The notes: generated by a model not told the origin, from the letters alone. A stretch of DNA of 64,000 bases from Clostridium sp. AN503 (GCF_040719375.1 NZ_JBFDTP010000001.1:248001-312000); one strand, 5' to 3'. Positions 1 to 9,212 are shown, counted from the first letter of the stretch. A program made the numbers and translations.

Positions 1-255
1 GTTGAGAAGGATCACATATGGAGTGCTGCTGGCCCGGATCCCCACATTCACCGCACCGGAAAATCCGGTGTTCTCCGGCAAAAATATGGACGGGATATCA
101 TGCTCCTTCAGCCATTCCACGCTTCCGTCAGTAGAACCGTTGTCCACCACCAGAAGTTCAAAATCAGGGCAGGTCTGTTTTTCAAGGGCTTTCATGCAGG
201 GCTCCATAAACTGGAGCCCATTATAATTTGGAATAATAATTGTCGCCTTTTTCAT
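1..255 (-). CDS. Glycosyltransferase family 2, partial (3' end outside window)
   Basis: The first ~85 residues of a GT-A glycosyltransferase are visible on the minus strand; the rest lies beyond base 1. It opens with IIIPNYNG, followed by the nucleotide-binding stretch VVDNGSTDGS and the ENTGFSGAVN segment of family 2 enzymes. It would transfer a sugar from a nucleotide donor at the cytoplasmic membrane face. Two consecutive ATGs are possible (258 and 255). The second is better spaced from the GGAGG at 260-264. The 258 ATG overlaps the TGA of the upstream two-domain glycosyltransferase, so the two are translationally coupled. Last visible gene of the left polysaccharide operon; acceptor and sugar unknown. 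Confidence 0.85.
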   Translation of the reverse strand, partial: MKKATIIIPNYNGLQFMEPCMKALEKQTCPDFELLVVDNGSTDGSVEWLKEHDIPSIFLPENTGFSGAVNVGIRASSTPYVILLN

Positions 256-2447
256 CATACCTCCAGCTTGTACGGCTCCCCGATCTTTTCTTTCAAAAGG
301 TCCCGCAGCGCAAAATTGGACTTGCGCAGAGTCAGATTCGGGTTATAATAGGGATCTCCATCCTGCAGGATATCCGGCCATCTGCGGGCAAAAATGGCGA
401 TCTCCCGGTTGAACCGAGCCACCTTTTCCGGAGTGTCCTCAAGCCCTCGGGACTTGGATTCGTAGTGGTACATGGTCGCGTAGGGCGCATAGACCACCAG
501 CTTCCCGGCAGCGCGCACCTTCATGCAGTAATCAATGTCATTGAAGGCCACCGCCAGCTCCTCCGTAAAACCGCCCACTGTGCGGAACACTTCCGCCTTT
601 GTCATCATGCAGGCCGCCGTGACGGCGCTGTAATCCTGGGCACACATGGCCCGGTGAAAATAGCTGTTCTCCGCCTCGTGAAGCCCGATGAAAGTGTGCC
701 CGGCGATCCCGCCGAAGCCCACGACCACGCCTGCATGCTGGATCGTGTCGTCCTGATACAGAAGCCTTGCGCCTACAATGCCGACGTCTGCCCGCTGGCA
801 GAACCCCAGCATTTCCTCAAATATGCCCGGCGCAATGATCTCCGTATCGTTGTTGAGGAACAGCAGATACTCGCCTTTTGCAAAGGTCGCCCCGAAATTG
901 TTGATAGCGGAATAATTGAACTCCCGCTCCCATTTGACCACATGCACCTGGGGAAATTCCTGCTGGATCTTTTCATAATAGGAAAAGGTCTCCTTCTCGG
1001 TGCTGTTGTTTTCCACCACCACAAACTCCAGGTTTTTATACGTAGCCCGCTCCAGAATGGAGCGGATGCAAAGATCCAGGTCCCCGGTATGGTCTTTATT
1101 GGGGATCACCACAGAGATGAGCGGTTCCCCCTGGATTTTAAAGGTCGTGTGGTAGATACCGTAATCCACGCCCTTCTCCACCTTCTCCGCCTGGATCCCG
1201 CACCGCTCATAATGAGCCATGACCGCCCTTGCCCCGGCCTCAAACGCATAAAGCTTGCTCTCCGGGTTGCTGGCCGTGGATTCCTGATGGCAGCGCCAAT
1301 GGTACAGCACCTTGGGAATATGATGGATCTCCGCAGCCGCTTCCGTACACCGGAAGATGAAATCATAGTCCTGCGCCCCGTCAAATTCCTGGCGGAAGCC
1401 GCCCACCTTTTTCAAAAGGTCACGTTTGACCACGAACAGATGGCAGATATAATTGACGCTGGTCAGCAGATCCCCATTGAAATCCGGCTTAAAATGCGGG
1501 TCAAACAGCGCCCCGCCGTCCATATCCAGCTTGTCCTCATCGGAATAGATCACATCACAGGCCGGATGATCGTTGATCGCCGCCGCCACCTCAAAGAGCG
1601 CATGCTCCGGCAGGGTATCGTCATGGTCCGCCAGCACGATAAAATCACCCTTTGCCATCCTAAGGGCAGCATTGGTATTGCCTGCGATCCCCAGATTCTC
1701 GCCCAGATTCTCATAGCGGAACCGGGCATCCTTCTGGGCATACTGCTTCATGACCTTCTCTACGATCTTCCCTTCCCCCGCCGGGCTTCCGTTCGCCACG
1801 CACACCTCAAAATGCTTATAGGTCTGGGCCTGGATGGAGTCCAGCATTTCCCGCAGGTATTTCTCCGGGGTCTTGTACGCCGGGATCACGATGGAGAGCA
1901 GAGGTTCATAAGAAAACACCATCTCCCGCTGCCTGGCAAGCTCCTCCTCGGTGGGTTTGGTGAGATCATACCACTCGCCATAATCATAATCATTGTCCAG
2001 CCCCTGCAGCTTATGCCTGGATTTTAAAATAAGGGCCTTCAGGCCGTGTTTTTTTCCAAACTCCGCCGCCACGCGGACCGTTTCCATATTCATTAAGTCT
2101 CTGATCTTCTCAAGACGCTTGTGGGCGACGCTGGCCCGTTTGCCGATCAGCTCTTCATTGTATTTCACGCGGGCGGTCTTCCCGTCACAGGTGATGCACA
2201 GCCAGTAATCCTCGCCCCGGGTGTAGGGGAATCGGATATCAAACCCGTAATCCCGGTCATATACCTTCTTATAGTAGATCTGGCTCACATCGTCCCTGCG
2301 GGTGGACACCAGCTTAAACTCCACCGGTTTCTTCTTCGCATCCAGCACCGCAAATTCCGCCCTGGACTCCGGAGTCTTTCCGATCACCCATCCATTCAGC
2401 TCTATGGAATTTTCCCGTATTCTTACCACATCGATCTTATATTTCAT
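255..2447 (-). CDS. Tandem two-domain family 2 glycosyltransferase (730 aa)
   Basis: Two GT-A domains lie in one chain after a ~150-residue N-terminal extension found in some large rhamnan/O-chain transferases. Domain 1 (about 183-400) starts LSIVIPAYKT and carries DHDD at 274-277 as the metal/nucleotide site. Domain 2 (about 443-690) starts ISVVIPNKDH, carries NNDTE as its DxD-like site, and has a FNDIDYCMK acceptor-side motif. Enzymes of this design usually add two successive sugars or extend a repeat. No membrane segments are evident, so it is likely peripheral and cytoplasmic. It is 6 bp downstream of the GtrB-like gene and overlaps the next transferase, so all three form one transcription unit. 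The specific sugar cannot be read from sequence. Confidence 0.9.
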   Translation of the reverse strand: MKYKIDVVRIRENSIELNGWVIGKTPESRAEFAVLDAKKKPVEFKLVSTRRDDVSQIYYKKVYDRDYGFDIRFPYTRGEDYWLCITCDGKTARVKYNEELIGKRASVAHKRLEKIRDLMNMETVRVAAEFGKKHGLKALILKSRHKLQGLDNDYDYGEWYDLTKPTEEELARQREMVFSYEPLLSIVIPAYKTPEKYLREMLDSIQAQTYKHFEVCVANGSPAGEGKIVEKVMKQYAQKDARFRYENLGENLGIAGNTNAALRMAKGDFIVLADHDDTLPEHALFEVAAAINDHPACDVIYSDEDKLDMDGGALFDPHFKPDFNGDLLTSVNYICHLFVVKRDLLKKVGGFRQEFDGAQDYDFIFRCTEAAAEIHHIPKVLYHWRCHQESTASNPESKLYAFEAGARAVMAHYERCGIQAEKVEKGVDYGIYHTTFKIQGEPLISVVIPNKDHTGDLDLCIRSILERATYKNLEFVVVENNSTEKETFSYYEKIQQEFPQVHVVKWEREFNYSAINNFGATFAKGEYLLFLNNDTEIIAPGIFEEMLGFCQRADVGIVGARLLYQDDTIQHAGVVVGFGGIAGHTFIGLHEAENSYFHRAMCAQDYSAVTAACMMTKAEVFRTVGGFTEELAVAFNDIDYCMKVRAAGKLVVYAPYATMYHYESKSRGLEDTPEKVARFNREIAIFARRWPDILQDGDPYYNPNLTLRKSNFALRDLLKEKIGEPYKLEV

Positions 2448-2453
2448 CTGATC

Positions 2454-3407
2454 TTATCCTTCTTCTCCGGTTTTTTCAAAATTCAGCCGTTCTTCTTCTA
2501 CCACAAGAGGGCGTTTCATGACCCGCTGGTTGATGGACAGCACATACTCTCCCACGACGCCGATAAAAAATATCTGAACGGAGCCGAGGAACAGCATACC
2601 GATCAGCATGGGCGCCATGCCTGCAGGGAAACGGTCCCACCAGATCAGCTTCATGACCAGGTAGGCTATAGCCACGATCATGCTGAAAAATGCGCTGATC
2701 CCGCCGATCAAAGTCGCCAGACGCAGGCCTACCTTTGTGTAGGAGGTGATGCTGAGCATAGCGGCGTCATAAAGCCGGTAAAAGTTGTTGTGGGTCTTGC
2801 CAGCGCGGCGTTTGGGCTGCTCATAGGGGATCTCCTTGCGTTTGTAGCCCAGCTCCGCCACGATCCCGCGTAAAAACGGGGTGGGATCGTCCAGTTTTCG
2901 CAGGACCTCGATAAAGTCGCGGTCGTATAGCCCGGAGCCGGTGAAATGCTCGATCTGCTCCACGTCGGACCATTTCTTGATGGTCTTGTAATAAAAGCTT
3001 CGCAGGGCGTACATGATCCGGCTCTCTTTGCTGCTGGTCTTGATCCCAATGACGATCTTGTAGCCCTCCTCCCATGCTTTCACATACTGGGGGATCAGCT
3101 CCACCGGGTCCTGGAAGTCCGCTACCATCTCGATCACGCAGTCGCCGTCCACCTGCAGCATTCCGTAATACGGAGAGTTGAACTGTCCGAAGTTCCTGGC
3201 GTTGAATATGGCCTTGATCCTGGGGTTAGAGGCACAGAGCCTGCGCAGGATCGGACGGGTATTGTCCTGGGAATCATTGTCTATAAATACCAGCTCATAG
3301 TCGTACTGGGGAAGATCCCGCTCAAGGGTCTCCAAGACAGCCTGACTGATGGGCTCTACGTTTTCTTCTTCATTATAGCAGGGGATCAGTATACTGATTT
3401 TTTTCAT
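2454..3407 (-). CDS. GtrB/DPM1-like polyprenyl-phosphate glycosyltransferase
   Basis: An N-terminal family 2 domain (ISILIPCYNEEENV, FIDNDSQDNT, then MVADFQDP as the D-x-D region) is followed by two C-terminal hydrophobic helices (about 225-250 and 262-285). This is the architecture of bactoprenol glucosyl/mannosyltransferases such as GtrB. Family members load one sugar onto undecaprenyl phosphate for later transfer outside the membrane. The start is ATG 3407, 4 nt after GGAGG; an upstream in-frame TTG (3419) overlaps that ribosome-binding site and is unlikely. Two other GtrB-like genes occur at 58321 and 59748. Confidence 0.9.
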   Translation of the reverse strand: MKKISILIPCYNEEENVEPISQAVLETLERDLPQYDYELVFIDNDSQDNTRPILRRLCASNPRIKAIFNARNFGQFNSPYYGMLQVDGDCVIEMVADFQDPVELIPQYVKAWEEGYKIVIGIKTSSKESRIMYALRSFYYKTIKKWSDVEQIEHFTGSGLYDRDFIEVLRKLDDPTPFLRGIVAELGYKRKEIPYEQPKRRAGKTHNNFYRLYDAAMLSITSYTKVGLRLATLIGGISAFFSMIVAIAYLVMKLIWWDRFPAGMAPMLIGMLFLGSVQIFFIGVVGEYVLSINQRVMKRPLVVEEERLNFEKTGEEG

Positions 3408-3428
3408 CTCAGCCTCCAAAGGTGGGGT

Positions 3429-3635
3429 CGTTGCGATTCAGCGCGGGAAAGTGCGTTGGCGGGAGGGTGGGGAGCTGGCCAGAATCTTCCAGTGACCGCT
3501 CGCGCTTAGTGGAGCGCATAGCGGTACTAAGGCGCCTGAAATACGGCGCCTAAGTGCCGATGGGCTCCAATGTCACTTCCAGATTCTGCCAGCTCCCCGC
3601 CCTCCCGGGCGACTGCATTGGGCTGAATCGCAACG
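3429..3635. repeat. Large imperfect inverted repeat with nested hairpins (207 bp)
   Basis: The left arm begins CGTTGCGATTCAGC (3429) and the right arm ends GCTGAATCGCAACG (3635). Arms of about 55 nt pair imperfectly through GGGAGGG/CCCTCCC and GGGGAGCTGG/CCAGCTCCCC. The interior has further symmetry: GTGAC/GTCAC, and GGCGCC-TGAAATAC-GGCGCC. The element occupies the 304-bp gap between the epimerase (ends 3725) and the GtrB-like gene, within a co-directional operon. It could be a MITE-like or REP-like insertion, a structured RNA, or an attenuating structure. No second full copy is in this window. Confidence 0.75.
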
Positions 3636-3724
3636 GGGTGGCGGTATTTTAGGGTGTCGCTGCCACCAGGGATGGGGTGTTGGGGTAACTTTTCGTTGAT
3701 TTTGGTTTGTTTGTGGTTGATTTT

Positions 3725-4687
3725 TTATTTGTCGTTTAGTTTTGTGTTGTCATTCATTTTTAACATGCGGCGGATGCCCTCGCTGAAAGGGGTCTCTTCG
3801 CTCCAGGTGCCTTCTGTCAGGGTCCGCAGACGCTTGGTGGTGGGGCAGATGGAGAGGGGGCCTTCTTTGGCTTGGGCGAAGGTGCCGTATTCTAAGTGGC
3901 CGCGGCCTCCGCACAGGGTGTGGATCTCTTCGGTGAACTCGCGCAGGGGGCGGGTGTCGGTGCTGGCAATGTTGATAGTGTGGGTCTGGGCCGGGAAGCG
4001 GTCGCTGTGTCGGTATAGCTCGACTACTGCCCTGGCTGCGTCTGTTATATCCATGAAATTCCAGCGGTGACGGCAGGCGCTTAAGCTTACGGTTTTGTCC
4101 TGAGGCAGGTCTCTCACCAGGGTGGAGATGATGGACCAGGGATGGTCTCCGTTTCCGTATACACTGAAAAACCGGAGGTGATAGTAGGTCATGCCCCAGC
4201 TTTTACAGAGAGGCTCTGCCTGGCGGTAGAACTCCAGCTTGGCTTTGCCGTACTCGTTGACCGGATGGCATTCCATAGATTCTTCCATGGTGCCGTCTTC
4301 TGTGATACCGTATTCTACCCGGGAACCGGCGTCCATGAAAATGCTGCAGCCCAGTTGGCGCGCGGCGCGCACACAGTCGATGGAGCCTGTGATATTGAGG
4401 GCCTGGACTGAGGGGGAATCGATCTCCTCACGGTTTACACCGCCCCATGCAAAGTGCAGAAATGCGTCTGCACTGCCGATCTCATGGATGCAGGACAGCA
4501 CGTCTGCCATGGAGCCGGAGACCAGATGCAGGTTCGGATGGAAAGGGAGACGGTCCTTCTGCCGGGACTCCCTTCGCACAATGGCATAGACCGATGCTCC
4601 CTGCGAGAGCAAAATCCCGGCGACATGACTTCCGATGAAGCCGGTGGCTCCGGTCATCACGATTCGCTTATCTTTTAATTCTATCAT
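3725..4687 (-). CDS. NAD-dependent epimerase/dehydratase (extended SDR), copy 1
   Basis: A Rossmann-fold extended SDR of 320 aa. The cofactor motif TGATGFIG is at residues 13-20. The catalytic Y-x3-K appears as NEYGKAK, and RFFSVYG plus HPWS follow, as in nucleotide-sugar dehydratases, epimerases and reductases. It likely acts on the 4-keto intermediate of a nucleotide-linked deoxysugar. It is clearly paralogous to 5898-6824 (shared HPVxEYGKAKL and FSVYGxGDHPWS). Start ATG 4687 follows GAGGTAAACCT. The exact reaction is not assignable from sequence. Confidence 0.85.
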   Translation of the reverse strand: MIELKDKRIVMTGATGFIGSHVAGILLSQGASVYAIVRRESRQKDRLPFHPNLHLVSGSMADVLSCIHEIGSADAFLHFAWGGVNREEIDSPSVQALNITGSIDCVRAARQLGCSIFMDAGSRVEYGITEDGTMEESMECHPVNEYGKAKLEFYRQAEPLCKSWGMTYYHLRFFSVYGNGDHPWSIISTLVRDLPQDKTVSLSACRHRWNFMDITDAARAVVELYRHSDRFPAQTHTINIASTDTRPLREFTEEIHTLCGGRGHLEYGTFAQAKEGPLSICPTTKRLRTLTEGTWSEETPFSEGIRRMLKMNDNTKLNDK

Positions 4688-4747
4688 AGGTTTACCTCAT
4701 TATCTGTTTGGCTTCGGGACTTTACACATCCTCCCGCTGCCTGTCTG

Positions 4748-5926
4748 CTACAGGCATTCCACATGGGCGGTGCGCAGGGTCATCACCTGAATCTGACTGC
4801 CAAAGCGATTTCGGATGATTCCGGCAATCTCATCTGTATATCCCGGTGCGACGATCAGGATTGCATCCACCGGTTTCTCAAAGAAGTACTCCGGCGGCAC
4901 GATCGGCAGATGGGACGCAGGGGCGAACCGCCCCTGCTTAAAGGGGGCAGAATCTATGATATATTCTGCCGCGGTACCGAGCAGAGTTGTGGCAGCCAGC
5001 GTGAAGCCCTGATGGCTGGCCCCCCAGACGGCAAGGCTTTTGCCCTCCGCCGCCAGTCCGTCCACTATATCCCGCAGTTCGCGGCTGGTGGTCTCGTAGC
5101 CGTTCAACAGCGGCTCTACCGAGATCCGGTCTGGTGATGGCTGGCTGACGGACACCCGTCCGGCGGGTATCTTTTTCACGATCATGGAGATCGTGTCGCG
5201 GTTGATCATCTCCTCCTCCAGGACACAAAAGCCGTTCTGCTCAAGCAGTTCCCGGAGAGTACCGAAGGAGTAGTACGCGATATGGTCCCGGATCAGTTCG
5301 TAATAACTGCCCTTTTCCAGAATATACTCCAAAGCGGGCACCGTGACAAGCCCCATTCCGTCATCTGCAAGATTGTGATGGATGGCCTGGAGCATTACGT
5401 CGGGTCTCGGCTGATGTTCCAGGAAGTTGAAGGACAGAAATACGTCAAAGCGGCCTTTTTGTCCATCTGCAAACAGCTGGTCCGGCTGCTCGGGAAACTC
5501 CTGCCAGACCTCAAGTCCGTCTGCCTGCGCCAGCGCTGCCAGCTCAGGCTTATGTTCCATGCCGTAGACCTGCACCGGGAACTCGGTCAGGACTTTGATA
5601 AATTCACCTCTGCCGCAGCCCACCTCCAGGAACTTCTTTCCTTCCAGGTGATACGTCTCGATCAGATGACGGTACTGTCTGCGCCGCAATTCTGTCATTG
5701 TAGTGGAAAATCCGCCCGCACGGATGACGTCCCTGTAATATGGTACAGGCTCGCAGTCAAACTGGACCAGACCGCAGCGCTCACACTGGTATAAGTGGAG
5801 CGTCATCCCCTGGTCCGTCTTTACCTCTTCCTGATCCGGTATATCCTGTGCTGATGCCGGGGCGTCTTTCAGCTCAAACAGGCATCTTTGCGGCAGACTA
5901 TGGCCGCAGGCTATGCAATGTTTCAT
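4748..5926 (-). CDS. Class I SAM methyltransferase, sugar C-methyltransferase-like
   Basis: A three-part protein. The N-terminal zinc-binding module has HCIACGH at the start and YQCERCG about 40 residues later. The SAM domain has FLEVGCGRGEF as motif I, then FNFLEH. The C-terminal Rossmann-like domain includes LAVWGASHQGF. This layout matches the family of TylCIII/NovU-type sugar C-methyltransferases, which methylate 4-keto-deoxysugar nucleotides. ATG 5926, preceded by GGAGGG, is preferred over the in-frame TTG at 5941. The start overlaps the end of the upstream epimerase by 29 bp. With the two SDRs and the ThDP enzyme it suggests synthesis of a branched-chain sugar (inference). Confidence 0.85.
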   Translation of the reverse strand: MKHCIACGHSLPQRCLFELKDAPASAQDIPDQEEVKTDQGMTLHLYQCERCGLVQFDCEPVPYYRDVIRAGGFSTTMTELRRRQYRHLIETYHLEGKKFLEVGCGRGEFIKVLTEFPVQVYGMEHKPELAALAQADGLEVWQEFPEQPDQLFADGQKGRFDVFLSFNFLEHQPRPDVMLQAIHHNLADDGMGLVTVPALEYILEKGSYYELIRDHIAYYSFGTLRELLEQNGFCVLEEEMINRDTISMIVKKIPAGRVSVSQPSPDRISVEPLLNGYETTSRELRDIVDGLAAEGKSLAVWGASHQGFTLAATTLLGTAAEYIIDSAPFKQGRFAPASHLPIVPPEYFFEKPVDAILIVAPGYTDEIAGIIRNRFGSQIQVMTLRTAHVECL

Positions 5927-6824
5927 GAATTCCCTCCGCAAATGTAGTCTGGGGCCGCCACCCGGTCTCCCGGCAGATTTTGCTGATGTCCGGCATTAAG
6001 TCCGCCGGTCCTTCCGCATTCTGCGGGCGCTCCCCGTAAAGATAGCTGCCGCGGCTTCCGCACAGCCTGTACATTTCCTCGATATAGTCCTTAAGTATCC
6101 GGGTATCCTTACCGGCAATATTATAGACACCAGCCTGCCCTTCTGTCAACAGGCAGACCAGTGCCGCTGCCATATCTTCTATATATAAAAAGTTCCACTT
6201 CTGGGTGCATTCCCCCAGTTTCATGATGCCTCCCTCCTGCCAGGTCCGCAGACAGGACTGCACCAGGGACCAGGGATGGTCTCCCGGGCCGTATACACTG
6301 AATATCCTCGTATGAATATACTCCATTTTCAGAATTTTGCAAAGGCTTTTTGCCTGATCATAGAAATCCAGCTTCGCCTTTCCGTACTCCGATACCGGAT
6401 GGCAGGGGGTCTCCTCCCCGATCAGCTCATGGCAGACGCCATACTCCGCCTGGGAACCGGTAAATAAAAAACGCCGGCAGCCAAGTCCGGCAGCAGCCTG
6501 TACTGCCGCCAGGGCATACTGTACATTTTCCTGCTGCACATCCCGTTTCGTCCGGTTGTCACTGCCTGCCCCGTCCCAGCCAATGTGAACCCAGGCATCC
6601 ATCCGTCCATCCAAAACAAATTCACTGATCCGTCCTATCTCCCGCAGGTCCAGAGCAATCTGCTCCACACGTCTGCGGGACTCCTCCGGTATCTGCTCCA
6701 AAAGGTTCGCCATATGGCGGGAGCCGGGGCGTACCACCGCATATACCTGATGGTCCGCCTCCAAAAGCCGCCTGACTGTCACCGCTCCGATAAAACTCGT
6801 TGCGCCTGTTACCACTACCCTCAT
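5898..6824 (-). CDS. NAD-dependent epimerase/dehydratase (extended SDR), copy 2
   Basis: An extended SDR of 308 aa with TGATSFIG near residue 6 and catalytic SEYGKAK. It is paralogous to 3725-4687. A nucleotide-sugar 4-ketoreductase, epimerase or dehydratase role fits the family. It lies 16 bp downstream of the ThDP enzyme and overlaps the methyltransferase start, so translation is probably coupled. Start ATG 6824 is preceded by AAAGGA. Two diverged SDRs in one operon suggest two consecutive steps on the same nucleotide sugar rather than redundancy (inference). Confidence 0.85.
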   Translation of the reverse strand: MRVVVTGATSFIGAVTVRRLLEADHQVYAVVRPGSRHMANLLEQIPEESRRRVEQIALDLREIGRISEFVLDGRMDAWVHIGWDGAGSDNRTKRDVQQENVQYALAAVQAAAGLGCRRFLFTGSQAEYGVCHELIGEETPCHPVSEYGKAKLDFYDQAKSLCKILKMEYIHTRIFSVYGPGDHPWSLVQSCLRTWQEGGIMKLGECTQKWNFLYIEDMAAALVCLLTEGQAGVYNIAGKDTRILKDYIEEMYRLCGSRGSYLYGERPQNAEGPADLMPDISKICRETGWRPQTTFAEGIHETLHSLRP

Positions 6825-6840
6825 AGTTAAGTCCTTTCGG

Positions 6841-8955
6841 TCATTTAATCCGCGGGATGATCATCATCGCATCCATCTCCTCGTCCGGAAGGAACGGGGA
6901 GAGATCTTCTAACGGCGGCGATACCAACGTGCCGTCCGAAAGCCGTTTGGCCGCAGACTTTGGCTCAAAATTCTGATCTGTGGTCACATAGACCTCACAG
7001 ATGGCAGGCCCTTCCTGGGCCAGGGTCTTCTCGACTGCTTCCGCCAGTTCTCCATTGTGATGAGCCGCCACATAGGGATAGCCATACGCTGCCGCCAGCT
7101 TCTCCATATCCGGAAAACTTAAGTCACAGCTGTCCACACCAATCCCCACAAGCGGCTCGCCAAAGAAATTCTTCTGTGTCTGCCGGATGGAATGATAACC
7201 GCCATTGTTGATAAGAAAGATCTTGATCGGCATCCTGTGATGGATGATGGTCTGCAGCTCCTGAAGGTTCATCTGGATGCTGCCGTCACCGGTCAGCAGG
7301 ATGATATCCTCTTTAGACATCCCATCCCCCGCATACTCCGGGTCATGGGCCGCCATACATACGCCGATCGCCGCCGGCAGGTCGTATCCCATGGAGGCAA
7401 TCGCTGAATTGCTGATAAAGCGCTGCCCTTTCTTTATGATATAGGCATGTCCGCCCACCACGCAGGCAGAACCGTTGCCGACTACCGTGATCTGGTTTTC
7501 CTTCTGGCGGCTGCTCAGGGCTTCCACCAGGGCATAGACATTGGCTTCCCGGTCCTCGTCCTGAACCAGATGCTTCGGCTGGATGACCGGATACTTCTCC
7601 CGCCACAGCCGGCAGGTCTCATTCCAGGTCATCCCCGGAAGGCCCTCGCCTCCGTCAAATACCGGAGTTCCGTCCGCACCGCCTTCTTTCGTCTCCGGGC
7701 TGCCATCAGCCGCACTGCCATATTCCTCCCGCAGCACCGCTGCCATCGTCTCCAACAGATCCCTCGCATCTGCATGGACCGCCATATCCACATGGACGCT
7801 GGGCTTTTTCAGCTCCTCCTCGTCCACGTCATTGACGATCACATATGCCGCACGCGCCCATGTCTGATAATTATACCCCACCTGGCGGATGCTCAGACGG
7901 CTGCCCACAGAAAACACCAGGTCGCTGTTCTGGATGGCAAAATTGCCGGGGCGGTCTCCCATGCCGCCTGCCCGGCCCGCGTACAGCGGATGGTCATCAT
8001 AGATACAGTCCTGGCTGTTCCATCCGGTCACCACAGGCATACCCAGACGTTCCACAACTTCCATAAATACCTTGTGCGCGCCGGCAATACGGATGCCGTT
8101 GCCGGCATTCCAGACAGGACGTTTCGCGCAGCGGATCTTCTCGATGATCTCCTTTGCCTGCGCCCTGGAAGCCTTCGGCGGGAGCACCTGCCGTTTCTCC
8201 CCACAGCCTGCATAATCCTCCCGGATCGCATGGGGAGGCTCTACCACCGTCACCGTACCATCTGTACAACCGCCGGAAAGCACTGCCGCCTTCAGGCTTT
8301 GTTCCGCCGCCCCGGCGATCACCGGCGCTCCGGATGTGTGATCCATGCCTACTGCATGCACCGCCCAGCCGGTACCGCCCGCCTCATAATCCGCCGCGTC
8401 AAAGCCCACCAGCTGTTCCGTATCCACAAACGCCCCCTGGACGTTCAGCGGGATATCCAGCCATGCAGGGCCCGGCCGCCCGGAGCATGCCAGATAAAGG
8501 GCTTTCTCCAGACAGAAACGGATGCGCAGCGGATCGATCACCATCTCACTGTATTTTGTCATGCAGTCAATTGCCTTTGTAATGTCGAACTCCTGGTCTC
8601 CCATGGCCCGGATGCCCACGCCGGACCAGCGCGCCGTCGTGTCATAGCGCACCTGCCCCGACAAGATCAGCATGGGGATGGAGTCCAGCCACCCGCCGAC
8701 CACGCCGGTGATGGCATTGGTACCTCCAGGACCTGTAGTCACACAGAGCAGTCCTATCTTATTATGGATCCGCGCGTACGCTTCCGCCGCCATGGCACAG
8801 GCCTGCTCATGATGTTCATACAGGCAGCGAAGCCCCGGCTGGTGGCCCAGGGCGTCATTCAGATGCATGGCGCCTCCGCCGGTTACGGTAAATGCCTGGT
8901 TGATCCCTGCCTCCACGAGCTTTTGTGCAATATAGTTGGATACTTTTATTTTCAT
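6841..8955 (-). CDS. Thiamine-diphosphate-dependent enzyme, acetolactate-synthase-like, 704 aa
   Basis: The fold of ThDP carboligases/decarboxylases is clear. The N-terminal catalytic glutamate sits in EHHEQ (Glu50), and TGPGGTNA follows. The C-terminal ThDP/Mg motif runs from GDG at 556-558 to NN at 583-584. The protein is longer than the usual 550-600 aa because of low-similarity insertions around residues 185-260 and 415-450. In a polysaccharide operon beside SDRs and a C-methyltransferase, the closest functional parallel is YerE, the ThDP enzyme that adds a two-carbon branch in yersiniose synthesis; the substrate is inferred, not seen. ATG 8955 with GGGGGAGG is the start; an upstream extension to 9000 lacks a ribosome-binding site. 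First gene of the operon. Confidence 0.85.
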   Translation of the reverse strand: MKIKVSNYIAQKLVEAGINQAFTVTGGGAMHLNDALGHQPGLRCLYEHHEQACAMAAEAYARIHNKIGLLCVTTGPGGTNAITGVVGGWLDSIPMLILSGQVRYDTTARWSGVGIRAMGDQEFDITKAIDCMTKYSEMVIDPLRIRFCLEKALYLACSGRPGPAWLDIPLNVQGAFVDTEQLVGFDAADYEAGGTGWAVHAVGMDHTSGAPVIAGAAEQSLKAAVLSGGCTDGTVTVVEPPHAIREDYAGCGEKRQVLPPKASRAQAKEIIEKIRCAKRPVWNAGNGIRIAGAHKVFMEVVERLGMPVVTGWNSQDCIYDDHPLYAGRAGGMGDRPGNFAIQNSDLVFSVGSRLSIRQVGYNYQTWARAAYVIVNDVDEEELKKPSVHVDMAVHADARDLLETMAAVLREEYGSAADGSPETKEGGADGTPVFDGGEGLPGMTWNETCRLWREKYPVIQPKHLVQDEDREANVYALVEALSSRQKENQITVVGNGSACVVGGHAYIIKKGQRFISNSAIASMGYDLPAAIGVCMAAHDPEYAGDGMSKEDIILLTGDGSIQMNLQELQTIIHHRMPIKIFLINNGGYHSIRQTQKNFFGEPLVGIGVDSCDLSFPDMEKLAAAYGYPYVAAHHNGELAEAVEKTLAQEGPAICEVYVTTDQNFEPKSAAKRLSDGTLVSPPLEDLSPFLPDEEMDAMMIIPRIK

Positions 8956-8988
8956 AGGTAACCCCTCCCCCTTATGCGCTTTCTTTAT

Positions 8989-9017
8989 AGTATAACACAC
9001 ATCTTCCCGCCTTGCAT
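8989..9017 (-). promoter_or_regulatory. Possible promoter of the leftward polysaccharide operon
   Basis: On the minus strand TATACT (8994-8989) lies about 35 nt upstream of the ThDP-enzyme ATG. A weak -35-like ATGCAA (9017-9012) is 17 bp further up. The position is right for the first gene of the operon, but the -35 match is poor. Confidence 0.35.
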
Positions 9018-9097
9018 CTTAAAATCCTCTGACGGTTTTATGATGACGGCTTTCACAGGGAATGGCACCTTGTTCCTTTCTTTCCAGCAACCTGCAC

Positions 9098-9126
9098 TTT
9101 TCATAGCGGCAGGGATAGGCTATAAT
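9098..9126 (+). promoter_or_regulatory. Sigma-70-type promoter for the cell-wall-binding protein
   Basis: TTTTCA (9098-9103), a 17-bp spacer, then a perfect TATAAT (9121-9126), about 87 nt upstream of the ATG at 9213. It implies a 5' leader of roughly 80 nt. Confidence 0.65.
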
Positions 9127-9212
9127 CGCAGAGTAATGCAACTATGGATTTTCGGCCACAGCGGATCGCAAAAAAGCGAATCTGCAATTTCAAAAAGGAG
9201 AGCATTAAATTT

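Noticed and set aside
240..2027. Long open frame (595 aa) on the plus strand
   Set aside because: It is antisense to the two-domain glycosyltransferase, which has clear motifs. The plus frame has no family motif and arises from GC-rich codon bias.
7447..8961. 504-aa plus-strand open frame
   Set aside because: Antisense to the ThDP enzyme; low-complexity His/Arg/Pro composition and no ribosome-binding site.
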